64,000 bases of DNA from Sediminicoccus sp. KRV36 (GTDB lineage Bacteria > Pseudomonadota > Alphaproteobacteria > Acetobacterales > Acetobacteraceae), in NCBI RefSeq assembly GCF_023243115.1, contig NZ_CP085081.1, forward strand, positions 4,361,001 to 4,425,000, in the 5' to 3' direction. The notes under the pieces were generated by a model. That model did not search any database, had not been told where the DNA came from, and saw only the letters and a program-made list of their open reading frames with translations. Below are positions 1 through 8,035 of this stretch, piece by piece. Positions within the stretch are counted from its first letter, which is position 1; every line of letters begins with the position of its first letter. A program made the position numbers and the translations under genes.

Positions 1-638
1 TCCAGCAGGCAGGGGCCGGAATACCAGGGCATGCGGTCCGAGCGCAGCGTGACATTGTCGCCGAAGCGGGCCGAAACGGGGATCGCCATGATCTCCATCG
101 GCGCCAGGTGCCCCGCGAAATCGCGGAAATCATGCACGATCTCGTCAAAGACCCGCTGGCTGAATTCCATCAGGTCAATCTTGTTCACCGCCAGCACGAT
201 CTGCCGGATGCCCAGCAGCGCGCAGATGGTGGCGTGGCGCCGCGTCTGCGTGAGCAGCCCCTTGCGCGCATCCACCAGGATAATGGCGAGGTCGCAGTTC
301 GAGGCGCCGGTGGCCATGTTGCGGGTGTACTGCACGTGGCCCGGCGTATCGGCCACGATGAAGCTGCGCGCGGGTGTGGCGAAGAAGCGGTAGGCGACAT
401 CGATGGTGATGCCCTGCTGGCGCTCGGCTTCCAGCCCATCCACCAGCAGCGCGAGGTCCACATCCTCGCCCGTCGTGCCGTGCTTGCGGCTGTCCTTGGT
501 GAGGGCCGCCAGCGTGTCTTCCATGATGAGCTGGCAATCATGCAGCAGCCGGCCGATCAGCGTGGACTTGCCATCATCCACGGAGCCGCAGGTCAGAAAG
601 CGCAGCAGGCCGCGCGAGGCGGGGGTCTGGGTGTCCAT
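1..638 (-). CDS. cysN: Sulfate adenylyltransferase subunit 1 (CysN GTPase), 3' end cut by window
   Basis: This is the GTPase subunit of ATP sulfurylase, which with CysD activates sulfate to adenosine 5'-phosphosulfate in the cytoplasm. About 212 N-terminal residues are visible. The translation factor-type GTPase motifs are in order: a P-loop GSVDDGKST near residue 18, DTPGH near residue 95, and NKID near residue 150. The gene runs off the left edge, so a fused APS kinase (CysC) domain cannot be excluded. The ATG overlaps an upstream TGA as TGATG. That TGA closes a 27-codon ORF, not cysD itself, which is unusual because cysD and cysN normally abut directly. The family assignment is secure; the exact start is probable. 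Confidence 0.95.
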   Translation of the reverse strand, partial: MDTQTPASRGLLRFLTCGSVDDGKSTLIGRLLHDCQLIMEDTLAALTKDSRKHGTTGEDVDLALLVDGLEAERQQGITIDVAYRFFATPARSFIVADTPGHVQYTRNMATGASNCDLAIILVDARKGLLTQTRRHATICALLGIRQIVLAVNKIDLMEFSQRVFDEIVHDFRDFAGHLAPMEIMAIPVSARFGDNVTLRSDRMPWYSGPCLL

Positions 639-660
639 CAGAAATACCCCTCGCGCTTCT
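638..660 (-). repeat. Second copy of the cysD 3' tail (23 identical bases)
   Basis: On the minus strand the last 23 bases up to the cysN ATG are identical to those spanning the cysD stop at 719-741. The two copies are 83 bp apart, so they are not in one continuous reading frame. The similarity extends a further 12 bases with four mismatches. Confidence 0.85.
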
Positions 661-721
661 TTCTTTCCGTCATGCCGGAGGCATGCCAGCAAAGTTCGGA
701 CAGGCGATGCGCGTGGTTCAT
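638..721 (-). CDS. Possible 27-codon ORF between cysD and cysN carrying a second copy of the CysD tail
   Basis: A short ORF starts at an ATG overlapping the cysD stop (TGATG) and ends in another TGATG that overlaps the cysN start. Its last nine residues, ERKKREGYF, are identical to the last nine residues of CysD, while the arginine and first lysine codons differ synonymously between the copies. It may be a translated coupling peptide, but I think it more likely a recombination scar carrying the 3' end of a second cysD. It also contains a small hairpin (CATGCC-TCC-GGCATG). Nothing supports an independent function. Confidence 0.3.
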   Translation of the reverse strand: MNHAHRLSELCWHASGMTERKKREGYF

Positions 722-1635
722 CAGAAATACCCCTCGCGCTTTTTGCGTTCCATCGAGGCGTCCTGGTCATTGTCGATCAGCCGGCCCTGGCGCTCGCTGG
801 TGCGGGCCGAGCGCATTTCGGCGATGACTTCGGCCGGCGTCGTGGCGCGGCTTTCATGGGCACCGGTGAGTGGCCAGTCACCCATGGTGCGGAAGCGCAC
901 CCACATCATCTCGATGCTCTCGCCCCCGGCCAGCGGCATGCGCTCGTCATCGCGCATGATCAGCGCACCCTTGCGGCGCAGCATGGGGCGCTCGGCCGCG
1001 TAATAGAGCGGGACGATGTCGATGCCCTCATGGGCGATGTATTCCCAGACGTCGAATTCGGTCCAGTTGGAGATGGGGAACACCCGCATCTCCTCACCGT
1101 CGGCGATGCGCGTGTTGTAGAGGTTCCAGAGTTCCGGCCGCTGGCCGCGCGGCTCCCAGACATGGCCACGGGCGCGGTGGCTGAAGACGCGTTCCTTCGC
1201 GCGGCTTTTCTCCTCGTCGCGCCGCGCACCGCCGATGGCGGCGTCGAAGCCATGCGAATCCAGCGCCTGCTTCAGCGCCTCGGTGCCCATGACGGACATG
1301 TGCGTCGTGCTGTCATGCGTCACCGGGTTGATGCCGCGGGCCAGACCCTCGGGGTTGGTGTGCACGATGAGGGGCAGGCCAAGCTCGGCCATGCGCCGGT
1401 CCCGGAAATCCAGCATCGCGCGGAAATCCCAGCCGGTGGCGATGTGCAGCAGTGAAAAGGGTGGGCGGCCTGGCGCGAAGGCCTTCATCGCCATGTGCAG
1501 CACCACCGTGCTGTCCTTGCCGATGGAATAGAGCAGCACCGGGTTCCGGAAGCTGGCCGCCACCTCGCGCAGGATGCCAATCGCCTCGGCCTCCAGTCGC
1601 CGAAGATGGGCCGGAAGGGGGCCGGATCTGGACAT
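721..1635 (-). CDS. cysD: Sulfate adenylyltransferase subunit 2 (CysD)
   Basis: This is the catalytic ATP pyrophosphatase subunit of sulfate adenylyltransferase and partner of CysN. It has the PP-loop motif SIGKDS near residue 37 and a conserved [15 protein letters not shown] stretch near residue 150, and ends in the characteristic KKREGYF. I chose the ATG at 1633-1635 ([11 protein letters not shown], 304 aa) with AAGG about 11 nt upstream. A longer frame opens with TTG at 1692 but adds a poorly conserved-looking extension. It is followed immediately by a duplicated copy of its own tail and then cysN. The 143-bp gap to the divergent glycosyltransferase gene must hold the promoter. Confidence 0.96.
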   Translation of the reverse strand: MSRSGPLPAHLRRLEAEAIGILREVAASFRNPVLLYSIGKDSTVVLHMAMKAFAPGRPPFSLLHIATGWDFRAMLDFRDRRMAELGLPLIVHTNPEGLARGINPVTHDSTTHMSVMGTEALKQALDSHGFDAAIGGARRDEEKSRAKERVFSHRARGHVWEPRGQRPELWNLYNTRIADGEEMRVFPISNWTEFDVWEYIAHEGIDIVPLYYAAERPMLRRKGALIMRDDERMPLAGGESIEMMWVRFRTMGDWPLTGAHESRATTPAEVIAEMRSARTSERQGRLIDNDQDASMERKKREGYF

Positions 1636-1778
1636 GGGGCGCTTCTGCCTTGCAGGACGTTGGAACGGGCTGTCCTTCGGGAGTAAAGCCAAGCAACCAT
1701 GTCTGCAAGCGCGCTGGGGCCATGCTTGTGATCCTGGCGCGGGCTGGTTTAACCTGAGACGTCAGTCAAGGGAAAATA

Positions 1779-2969
1779 ATGCCAGCGGCCTCCAGGATCG
1801 TCAGCATCAACGAGGTCGCGCATGCGCCCGTGGTGACCAGCCGCTTCTCCAAGGCCGTGTCCGAGGAGCATCAGCCGTTTTTCGGCGGCCGTTCCGTGCT
1901 GGCCGCAGCTGACCTGCGTGCCCCCCTGCAGCCCGTGATCGGCCCCAGCATCACCGAGCCTGGCCTGGCCGAGCGCTGGCGCAGTTATGATCGCGGGTAT
2001 CGCGCGGATGCGCGCATCTCGCGCTTCTGGACGACCGATCTGGAGGAAGCAACGGTGCTGCCGCCCTTTGGCATCGTCGCGGTCGGCAACCGGCTGGTGC
2101 GGGACACCATCCGCACCGGGGACATGCTGAAAGCCAGCTTCCCCGGCCTCGACCCCGAGATTTTCCGCATGGCGATGCAATCGGCCGAGGCGGAAATCCC
2201 GGCAGCCCTCCCCTCGCCGGTTCGTCGGGTTCCCGGGCACAGCTTCCTGCTCGGCTTCGGGGTTTTCGAGAATTACTTCAACTGGACGCTGCGCTACGCC
2301 TCCCGCGTGGCGATGTTCCAGACCATGCCATCCTCCTGCCGGCTCGCGGTCCCTGCCCCGCGCAAAGCCTATGTGAACGACACGCTGGAATTCATGGGCG
2401 TCCCCCAGGACCGGATCGAGCCGCTGGACGGCCCCGTCGTGTTCGAGAAGCTGACCCTCATGTCGGCCTTTGCCTTTGGCCGCTATGAGATCTCGCCCCT
2501 CATCACCACGACCCTCAGGGAGCATCCCCGGGTCACGGAGCTCTGGCGCCGGCCCAAGCGGCCGCTCTTCATCCCGCGCCGCAATGTCGCGATGCGGCAG
2601 GTGGTGAACCAGGAAGCGGTCGAAGCCGCGCTGAAGGCGCTGGGCTTCGACATCTTCGACAATGCCGAAAAGCCGATCCGCGAGCAGGTGCGCGCCTTCC
2701 GCAACGCTTCCATCGTCGTCGCGCCGCATGGGGCCGGGCTCGCGAATATCGTCTATTGCGACCCGGGCACCCCGGTCATCGAGGTGATCCCGGAAGGCTA
2801 CGACCAGGGCGTCACCTCCTATCGCAGCCTGGCGGACCTGTTCGGGCTTCCCTACACGCAGCTTTTCGCCCGGGAAGCCGCGCCGGATCGCAAGGGGAAC
2901 CGCTGCAATGCGAGCATCGAGCTGGATATCGCGGAACTGACCGGGCTGCTGCGCGGACTGCTTGGGTAG
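1779..2969 (+). CDS. Glycosyltransferase family 61 protein
   Basis: The 396-residue protein has the layout of GT61/DUF563 glycosyltransferases. It has a central block HSFLLGFGVFENYFNWTLR, where the family usually has an N-x-x-HW-like motif, and a C-terminal APHGAGLANIVYC motif near residue 320 followed by PGTPVIEVIPE. It probably transfers a sugar during surface polysaccharide synthesis; the substrate is unknown. No signal peptide or membrane segment is seen. The ATG at 1779 has AAGGG about seven bases upstream. It stands alone, divergent from cysDN. A second GT61-like domain occurs at 17.8-20.1 kb. Confidence 0.8.
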   Translation: MPAASRIVSINEVAHAPVVTSRFSKAVSEEHQPFFGGRSVLAAADLRAPLQPVIGPSITEPGLAERWRSYDRGYRADARISRFWTTDLEEATVLPPFGIVAVGNRLVRDTIRTGDMLKASFPGLDPEIFRMAMQSAEAEIPAALPSPVRRVPGHSFLLGFGVFENYFNWTLRYASRVAMFQTMPSSCRLAVPAPRKAYVNDTLEFMGVPQDRIEPLDGPVVFEKLTLMSAFAFGRYEISPLITTTLREHPRVTELWRRPKRPLFIPRRNVAMRQVVNQEAVEAALKALGFDIFDNAEKPIREQVRAFRNASIVVAPHGAGLANIVYCDPGTPVIEVIPEGYDQGVTSYRSLADLFGLPYTQLFAREAAPDRKGNRCNASIELDIAELTGLLRGLLG

Positions 2970-2979
2970 GGCGCCGGCG

Positions 2980-2997
2980 GATCAGCCCGGGCTGATC
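2980..2997. terminator. Perfect 18-base palindrome between convergent genes
   Basis: A GATCAGCCC/GGGCTGATC palindrome lies 11 bases after the stop of the GT61 gene, which converges with gpsA. There is no T-run, so it is a possible bidirectional terminator or mRNA end-stabiliser rather than a classical intrinsic terminator. Confidence 0.4.
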
Positions 2998-3103
2998 CTG
3001 GAGTGCTGCCCGCCCCCTGGGGCCCTCATCTTTCGGGCATGACAAGGCGCTGGAAGCGATCCGCCTCATGGGCGGCAAGCCTCCTTCCCAGCCCGGCGGC
3101 GCC

Positions 3104-4078
3104 TTATTCCGGACGGAGCGGCCGCGTCATCAGCGCCGCCAGCGCGCCCTGCACATCCAGCCGGCCTTGCAGCATGGCCACCACCGCCGCGCAGATCGGC
3201 AATTCCACCCCGGCCGCCCGGGCGCGTTCCAGCAGGGCCGGCGCCGTGGCAATGCCCTCGGTCACGCCGGCACGCCCGGCCAGCGCCTGCGCCAGGCCCA
3301 TCCCCCGCCCCAGCGCAAAGCCGAGCGAGGCATTCCGGCTGGAAGACCCCATCGCCGTCAGGATCAGGTCGCCCAGGCCGGAAAGCCCGGCCGCCGTCTC
3401 CGGCTTGCCCCCCAACCCCGTGACCAGGCGGGAGAGCTCCGCCAGCCCGCGCGTGATCAGCGCCGCCCGCGCATTCTCCCCCAGCCCCGCCCCGGTCGAG
3501 ATGCCGGCGGCGATGGCGAGCACGTTCTTCGCAGCACCCCCCAGCTGCACGCCCAGCACATCCTCGCTCGCGTAGAGCCGCAGCGCGCCGCCGGAGAGCA
3601 TGGCCTGCGCCAGTTCGCACAGGGCCGGATCACGTGCCGCGACGACGCTGGCCGCCGGCAATCCGGCCGCCACCTCATGCGCGAAATTCGGCCCGGAGAG
3701 GATGCCCCCCGCCAGATCGGGCCGTGCCTCGGCCAGCACTTCCAGCGGCAGGCGCAGCGTATCCGCCTCCAGCCCCTTGCAGACCAGCAGCAGCGGCGGC
3801 AGCCCGCGGGGCATGGCGGCCAACACCTCCCGCAGCGGCTGCATGGGAATCGCCAGAATGCCGAGGCCCGCCGCCGCGGGCGCCAGGTCATGCGTCACGC
3901 GCAGGCCATCGGGGAAGGCGGCGCCCGGCAGCAGGCGCGTATTCACGCGCGCCCGCTGCATCTCGGCCGCACGCCCGGCATCGCGCGCCCAGAGCGTTAC
4001 CCCATGGCCGAGCCGTGCGGCGTGAATGGCCAGCGCCGTGCCCCAGGCGCCGGCGCCATAGATGATGACCTCACTCAT
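3104..4078 (-). CDS. gpsA: Glycerol-3-phosphate dehydrogenase [NAD(P)+]
   Basis: GpsA reduces dihydroxyacetone phosphate to sn-glycerol 3-phosphate for phospholipid synthesis. The 324-residue product begins with the Rossmann motif GAGAWGTALA. It has SGPNFAHEVAAGLPAA in the middle and the catalytic-lysine region GGAAKNVLAIAAG near residue 185, followed by a C-terminal helical domain with TVTGL-like and GLGDLILT segments. Length fits the family. Its ATG overlaps the stop of rlmJ by eight bases (ATGAGTGA), so the two are translationally coupled, rlmJ first. Confidence 0.95.
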   Translation of the reverse strand: MSEVIIYGAGAWGTALAIHAARLGHGVTLWARDAGRAAEMQRARVNTRLLPGAAFPDGLRVTHDLAPAAAGLGILAIPMQPLREVLAAMPRGLPPLLLVCKGLEADTLRLPLEVLAEARPDLAGGILSGPNFAHEVAAGLPAASVVAARDPALCELAQAMLSGGALRLYASEDVLGVQLGGAAKNVLAIAAGISTGAGLGENARAALITRGLAELSRLVTGLGGKPETAAGLSGLGDLILTAMGSSSRNASLGFALGRGMGLAQALAGRAGVTEGIATAPALLERARAAGVELPICAAVVAMLQGRLDVQGALAALMTRPLRPE

Positions 4079-4886
4079 CGGCGATCCGTGTCAGCGCCCA
4101 TCCGGCACCTGCCTCCCAGGACAATGCATCGCGCAGCGCCTGCAGTATGGGCGGGGCGGCGGCTTCGAAGCCATAGGGCGCATTCACCACGATCAGACCG
4201 CAGCCATTCAGCCGGGCCGCATCAAGCGGTTCGCGCAGATGCAATTCCGCCGCCTGGATATCCCGCACGCCGGATTCCGCCAACGCGGTATGAAAGGCGC
4301 GCACCGGGGCGCGGCCCTTGATCGGGTACCAGGCCGCCTGCACCAGACCGCGCGCGCGGCGCGAGACCTCGGCGATGGCGGCGGCCAGCCGCTCATATTC
4401 GCCGGGCTGCTCGAAGGGCGGGTCCATCAGCACCAGGCCGCGCTTTTCCGGAAAGGGTGTCAGGGCGCGCACCGCCTCGAAGGCATCGCGCCGATGGACG
4501 GCCACGCGGGCATCGCGGCGGAACAGGGCGCGCAGGCTCGCGTGATCCGCCTCATGCAGTTCGACCAGGGCCAGCCGGTCCTGCGGGCGGAGCATGGCGG
4601 CGGCCAGCGCGGGGGAGCCAGGATAACCGCCATCGGCGCGGACCACGGCCAGATACTCGGCCAGCGGGCCCTCGGTGATAGCGGTGAGCCGGCCGATGCC
4701 GGATTGCCATTCGCCGGTGCGCTGCGCCTCGTCGCTCGCCAGGTCATAGCGGCCGATGCCGGCATGGGTGTCGAGTACGCGGAAGGGGGCTTCCTTGCGA
4801 GTAAGGGCGCGGAGGAGCCAGACGAGGAGGGCGTGCTTCATGCAATCGGCGAAATTGCCGGCGTGAAAGGCGTGGCGGTAATTCAT
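4071..4886 (-). CDS. rlmJ: 23S rRNA (adenine(2030)-N6)-methyltransferase
   Basis: RlmJ methylates A2030 of 23S rRNA. The N-terminus MNYRHAFHAGNFADCMKH is the family hallmark and fixes the start at 4886. VLDTHAGIGRYDL (SAM site) and the amino-methyltransferase motif MDPPFEQ near residue 165 follow. The protein is 271 residues. The reading frame continues upstream to 4949, but only through repeat DNA, so the longer start is rejected. The gene lies directly downstream of the paired structured repeat at 4888-5006 and overlaps gpsA. Confidence 0.93.
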   Translation of the reverse strand: MNYRHAFHAGNFADCMKHALLVWLLRALTRKEAPFRVLDTHAGIGRYDLASDEAQRTGEWQSGIGRLTAITEGPLAEYLAVVRADGGYPGSPALAAAMLRPQDRLALVELHEADHASLRALFRRDARVAVHRRDAFEAVRALTPFPEKRGLVLMDPPFEQPGEYERLAAAIAEVSRRARGLVQAAWYPIKGRAPVRAFHTALAESGVRDIQAAELHLREPLDAARLNGCGLIVVNAPYGFEAAAPPILQALRDALSWEAGAGWALTRIADE

Positions 4887-4887
4887 T

Positions 4888-5006
4888 GAGGGGCGCCGCC
4901 CCTCAAACTCCCTGGCAAGAACCTCAGGTTCTTGCATCTCCGAACACATCCGGGTGCAGGGAACCGGTTCCCTGCTGGGGGAGCACGAGGGGGCAAAGCC
5001 CCCTCG
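4888..5006. repeat. Structured intergenic repeat, inverted pair (copy A)
   Basis: Two copies of a two-hairpin element face each other. The plus-oriented copy has hairpin 1 at 4888-4904 (GAGGGGC/GCCCCTC), the linker AAACTCCCT, then hairpin 2 at 4915-4935 (arms GCAAGAACCT and AGGTTCTTGC). The minus-oriented copy has hairpin 2 at 4956-4975 (arms GCAGGGAACC and GGTTCCCTGC) and hairpin 1 at 4986-5006 (CGAGGGGGC/GCCCCCTCG). The element ends one base before the stop codon of the SDR gene and begins one base before the rlmJ start. It could act as terminator, mRNA stabiliser or protein-binding repeat. Confidence 0.8.
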
Positions 5007-5699
5007 TCACACGCGAAGTGTCGCGCCATGCGCAAATTCTTGCCCGAGCAGCGCCGCGATGGCGGCTCCCACCTCCGCCGGCTGGCGCAGCTTCGCCGGG
5101 TCCTCGCCCGGAAAGGCCGCGGCGCGGAGATTGGTGGCCACCGGCCCCGGATCCACCAGCGCCACGCGCAGCGGCGTCAGCCCGACCTCGGTCGCCCAGC
5201 ATTGCACCAGATGTGCCTGCGCCGCCTTGGCGGTGCTGTAGAGGCTCCAATAGGCGGTCGGCTCGGCTGCGTGCGAGTCGTGCAGGAAGATAGCCCGGCC
5301 GGCGGGGGCGGCGCGCAGCGGCGGGTCGCAGGCGCGGATCAGGCGATAGGCGGCGGTGGCGTTGACGGCCAGGCTTTCGCTCCAGTCACGCGGCGGGATA
5401 TGCGCGGCCGGCGTCAGCTTCGCCAGCAGCCCCGCCGCATGCACCAGGATATCCAGCCGTCCGAAGCGCTCGACGAGCGAGGGGCCGAGCATGTCCAGCT
5501 GATCCGCCGCCTTGATGAGGTCGAGCGGCAGGAGTGTCGCGCTGCCACCGCCCGCGCGGATCAGATCATCGGTCTCCTCAAGGCCTCCCTGGCTGCGCGC
5601 CGTGAGCACGACATGCACGCCGGCCGCTGCCAGGGCCAGGGCCGTGGCGCGCCCGATGCCGCGCGATGCCCCGGTGACAAGTGCAACCTGACCTTTCAC
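5007..5699 (-). CDS. Short-chain dehydrogenase/reductase family protein
   Basis: This 230-residue cytoplasmic oxidoreductase has the SDR cofactor motif TGASRGIG near residue 9, a DI-x-VHAAG segment, and the catalytic YSTAK near residue 163 with an upstream serine (HDSHAAEPTAYWS). The preference is probably NADP(H), and the substrate is unknown. The start is the GTG at 5697-5699, which overlaps the purF stop as GTGA, so translation is coupled to purF. The cvpA-purF-SDR order is commonly seen in alphaproteobacteria. Its stop codon abuts repeat copy A. Confidence 0.88.
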   Translation of the reverse strand: MKGQVALVTGASRGIGRATALALAAAGVHVVLTARSQGGLEETDDLIRAGGGSATLLPLDLIKAADQLDMLGPSLVERFGRLDILVHAAGLLAKLTPAAHIPPRDWSESLAVNATAAYRLIRACDPPLRAAPAGRAIFLHDSHAAEPTAYWSLYSTAKAAQAHLVQCWATEVGLTPLRVALVDPGPVATNLRAAAFPGEDPAKLRQPAEVGAAIAALLGQEFAHGATLRV

Positions 5700-7153
5700 G
5701 CGCCAGCCTTGAGCAGGCTGCCGCGCTGTTCGGCATTGTCCGTCCGGTCGGTCAGCGGGATGGCGTAGTCGCCGGTGAAGCAGGCGTCGCAATAGGCAGG
5801 GGCCGCCGGGTCGCGCCCCTGGCGACCCAGCGCGCGATAAAGGCCGTCAATCGAAATGAAGGCCAGGCTGTCCACGCCGATCAGCTTGGCCATGGCGACG
5901 AGGTCATGCTGGGCGGCCAGCAATTCGCTGCGCTCGGGCGTATCGATCCCGTAGAAGCAGGAATTGACGGTGGGCGGTGAGGAGATGCGCATATGCACCT
6001 CGGCCGCCCCGGCATGGCGCACCATTTCCACGATCTTCTTGGAGGTGGTGCCGCGGACGATGCTGTCATCCACCAGGATGACGCGCTTGCCCTCCAGCAT
6101 GGCGCGGTTGGCGCTGTGCTTGAGCTTCACGCCCAGATGGCGGATCTGGTCGGTCGGCTCGATGAAGGTGCGGCCGACATAATGGTTGCGGATGATGCCC
6201 AGCTCAAACGGAATGCCGGCCTGCACGGCATAGCCCATGGCGGCGGGCACGCCGCTATCGGGCACGGGCACCACCACATCGGCCTCGACATGGCTTTCGC
6301 GCGCGAGTTCGGCGCCGATGCGCTTGCGGGTCTCATAGACGGGCGTGCCCTCGACCACCGAGTCCGGCCGGGCGAAATAGATGTATTCGAAGATGCAGAA
6401 GCGGTTTTCCGCCTTGGGAAAGGGCTTCACCGAACGGATGCCGCTGTCATCGATGATGACGATCTCGCCCGGGTCAATGTCGCGCACGAATTCGGCGCTG
6501 ACGATATCCAGCGCGCAGGTCTCGCTGGCCAGCACCCAGCCATCATTCAGCCGGCCCAGCACCAGAGGGCGCACACCCAAGGGGTCGCGCGCGCCGATCA
6601 GCGCGCCATTGTGGAGTGCCACCAGGGAGTAGGCGCCTTGCACCTGCTTCAGCGCGTCAATCAGCCGGTCCAGCACGGTGGAATAGAGGCTGATGGCGAT
6701 GAGGTGGACAAAGACCTCGGAATCCGTGGTGGATTGGAACAGGCAGCCGCGCCGCACCAGGGCACGCTTCAGCACGCCGGCATTGGTGAGGTTGCCGTTA
6801 TGGCCGACGGCGAAGCCGCCGAACTCGAAATCGGCAAACAGCGGCTGCACATTGCGCAGCGCCGTCTCGCCCGTGGTGGCGTAGCGGTTATGGCCGATGG
6901 CGGCGCGGCCGGGCAGGCCGGACATCACCTTGGCATCGCCAAAGATATCGCCGACCAGGCCAAGGCCCTTGTGGGAATGGAACATCCCCGCATCATCGAG
7001 GGTGACGATGCCCGAAGCCTCCTGCCCGCGATGCTGCAAGGCATGCAGGCCCAGCGCCGTCAGTGCCGCCGCATCCTTGTGCCGCCAGATGCCGAAGACG
7101 CCGCATTCCTCGTGGAACTTGTCGTCATCATCGCCTTGGGGGGGAAGGGGCAT
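5696..7153 (-). CDS. purF: Amidophosphoribosyltransferase
   Basis: PurF transfers glutamine amide nitrogen to PRPP, the first committed step of purine synthesis. The 485-residue protein has a short N-terminal propeptide ending at HEE; cleavage would expose the catalytic cysteine of CGVFG (residue 17). The Ntn-amidotransferase domain continues with GHNRYATTG and the glutamine-pocket segment QSTTDSEV. The PRPP site is VILVDDSIVRGTT near residue 360. The ATG at 7151 has AAGG eight bases upstream. It lies 11 bp behind cvpA, the classic cvpA-purF pairing, and couples to the downstream SDR. Confidence 0.97.
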   Translation of the reverse strand: MPLPPQGDDDDKFHEECGVFGIWRHKDAAALTALGLHALQHRGQEASGIVTLDDAGMFHSHKGLGLVGDIFGDAKVMSGLPGRAAIGHNRYATTGETALRNVQPLFADFEFGGFAVGHNGNLTNAGVLKRALVRRGCLFQSTTDSEVFVHLIAISLYSTVLDRLIDALKQVQGAYSLVALHNGALIGARDPLGVRPLVLGRLNDGWVLASETCALDIVSAEFVRDIDPGEIVIIDDSGIRSVKPFPKAENRFCIFEYIYFARPDSVVEGTPVYETRKRIGAELARESHVEADVVVPVPDSGVPAAMGYAVQAGIPFELGIIRNHYVGRTFIEPTDQIRHLGVKLKHSANRAMLEGKRVILVDDSIVRGTTSKKIVEMVRHAGAAEVHMRISSPPTVNSCFYGIDTPERSELLAAQHDLVAMAKLIGVDSLAFISIDGLYRALGRQGRDPAAPAYCDACFTGDYAIPLTDRTDNAEQRGSLLKAGA

Positions 7154-7164
7154 GGCAGGGACCT

Positions 7165-7725
7165 TCAGCTTCGGTTGCGGGCAGGCGGACGCATCAGATC
7201 TTCCTGCGTGGGCACGCGGCGTTCCGGCGGGGCAGCGATGCGGGGGCGATACTCCTCCGGCATCAGGCCGACAACCCACCGGGCGCCATCCACGACGTAG
7301 GGCAGCGCCCGGGCCTCCCGCACGGCTTCAGGCCAGCGCTCGATGGCGGGGACGAAAAGCCCCGCCAGCACATAGGCCAGGATCGCGATGAAGGCGCCAC
7401 GCGCCAGCCCGAATATGGCCCCGAGCGAGCGATCCACACCCCCCAGAGGGCTGCGCTGCACGCTGCCCGCCAATGCATGGATGACAAGTTTCAGCACCAC
7501 CAGCACCACCAGGAAGACACCACCCACCGCAATGCCGTCAGCCAGCCAATCGGGCTCGATGCTGCCTTCCATCAGGGGGGTGATCTGGTCCCGCAGGGCA
7601 AAACCCGCGATGGCGGCGCCGATCCAGGCGGCAATACCCAGGAATTCCCGCACGAAGCCGCGCAGGAAGGACAGGATGGCGGAGGCCACCATCACGAGGA
7701 GAAGGATGCCATCCGCCCAGGTCAT
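7165..7725 (-). CDS. cvpA: CvpA family membrane protein
   Basis: The 186-residue inner-membrane protein has four predicted membrane segments. It starts MTWADGILLLVMVASAILS, followed by the family-typical SFLRGFVREFLGIAAW. A basic-proline cytoplasmic tail ends the protein. In enterobacteria CvpA is linked to colicin V production and envelope stress; its biochemical role is unknown. The start at 7725 matches the family N-terminus, and a longer GTG frame from 7773 is less likely. It is placed directly upstream of purF, as in many proteobacteria. Confidence 0.9.
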   Translation of the reverse strand: MTWADGILLLVMVASAILSFLRGFVREFLGIAAWIGAAIAGFALRDQITPLMEGSIEPDWLADGIAVGGVFLVVLVVLKLVIHALAGSVQRSPLGGVDRSLGAIFGLARGAFIAILAYVLAGLFVPAIERWPEAVREARALPYVVDGARWVVGLMPEEYRPRIAAPPERRVPTQEDLMRPPARNRS

Positions 7726-8035
7726 GCTGCGCTGCCATGTAGCGGGGGCAGCGATTCGTGTCACCTGACCCACCTTGCGCCTGGGCCCTGCCTGGTTCGG
7801 CCACCACCTTCATGCTAATTCATAAAAAATAGGGCGGGGCTCGCTGGCTGCTGCAAAATCACCGCGACGGGATCGAGGGGCCAGCCCCTCGAGCTCCCCG
7901 GCAGGAAACCGGTTTCCTGCACCTTCATTCAGGGGATTTTACCGTCGAAGAGCCGAGATACCGGCCTTCTTGGCGTGGTTGGCCGCGAGGCGGAGACGAC
8001 GCGGGAGGGCAAGGCCCTCTCGCCATCTGACCTTT
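7726..8035. other. 310-bp intergenic region between radA and cvpA
   Basis: No gene is seen here. It holds repeat copy B (7874-7921), a T-rich run on the minus strand around 7821-7832 that could be part of a promoter or terminator, and a short imperfect hairpin near 8004-8020 (AGGGC/GCCCT). Confidence 0.6.
7874..7921 (+). repeat. Structured intergenic repeat (copy B)
   Basis: Hairpin 1 is CGAGGGGC/GCCCCTCG-like at 7874-7891. The linker AGCTCCCCG leads to hairpin 2 at 7901-7920, a perfect palindrome with arms GCAGGAAACC and GGTTTCCTGC. It matches the layout of copy A but with different arm sequences in hairpin 2. It lies downstream of radA and upstream of cvpA. Confidence 0.8.

Noticed and set aside
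5993..7300. Plus-strand ORF of 435 codons opposite purF
   Set aside because: PurF is intact on the other strand; this frame has no domain-like pattern.
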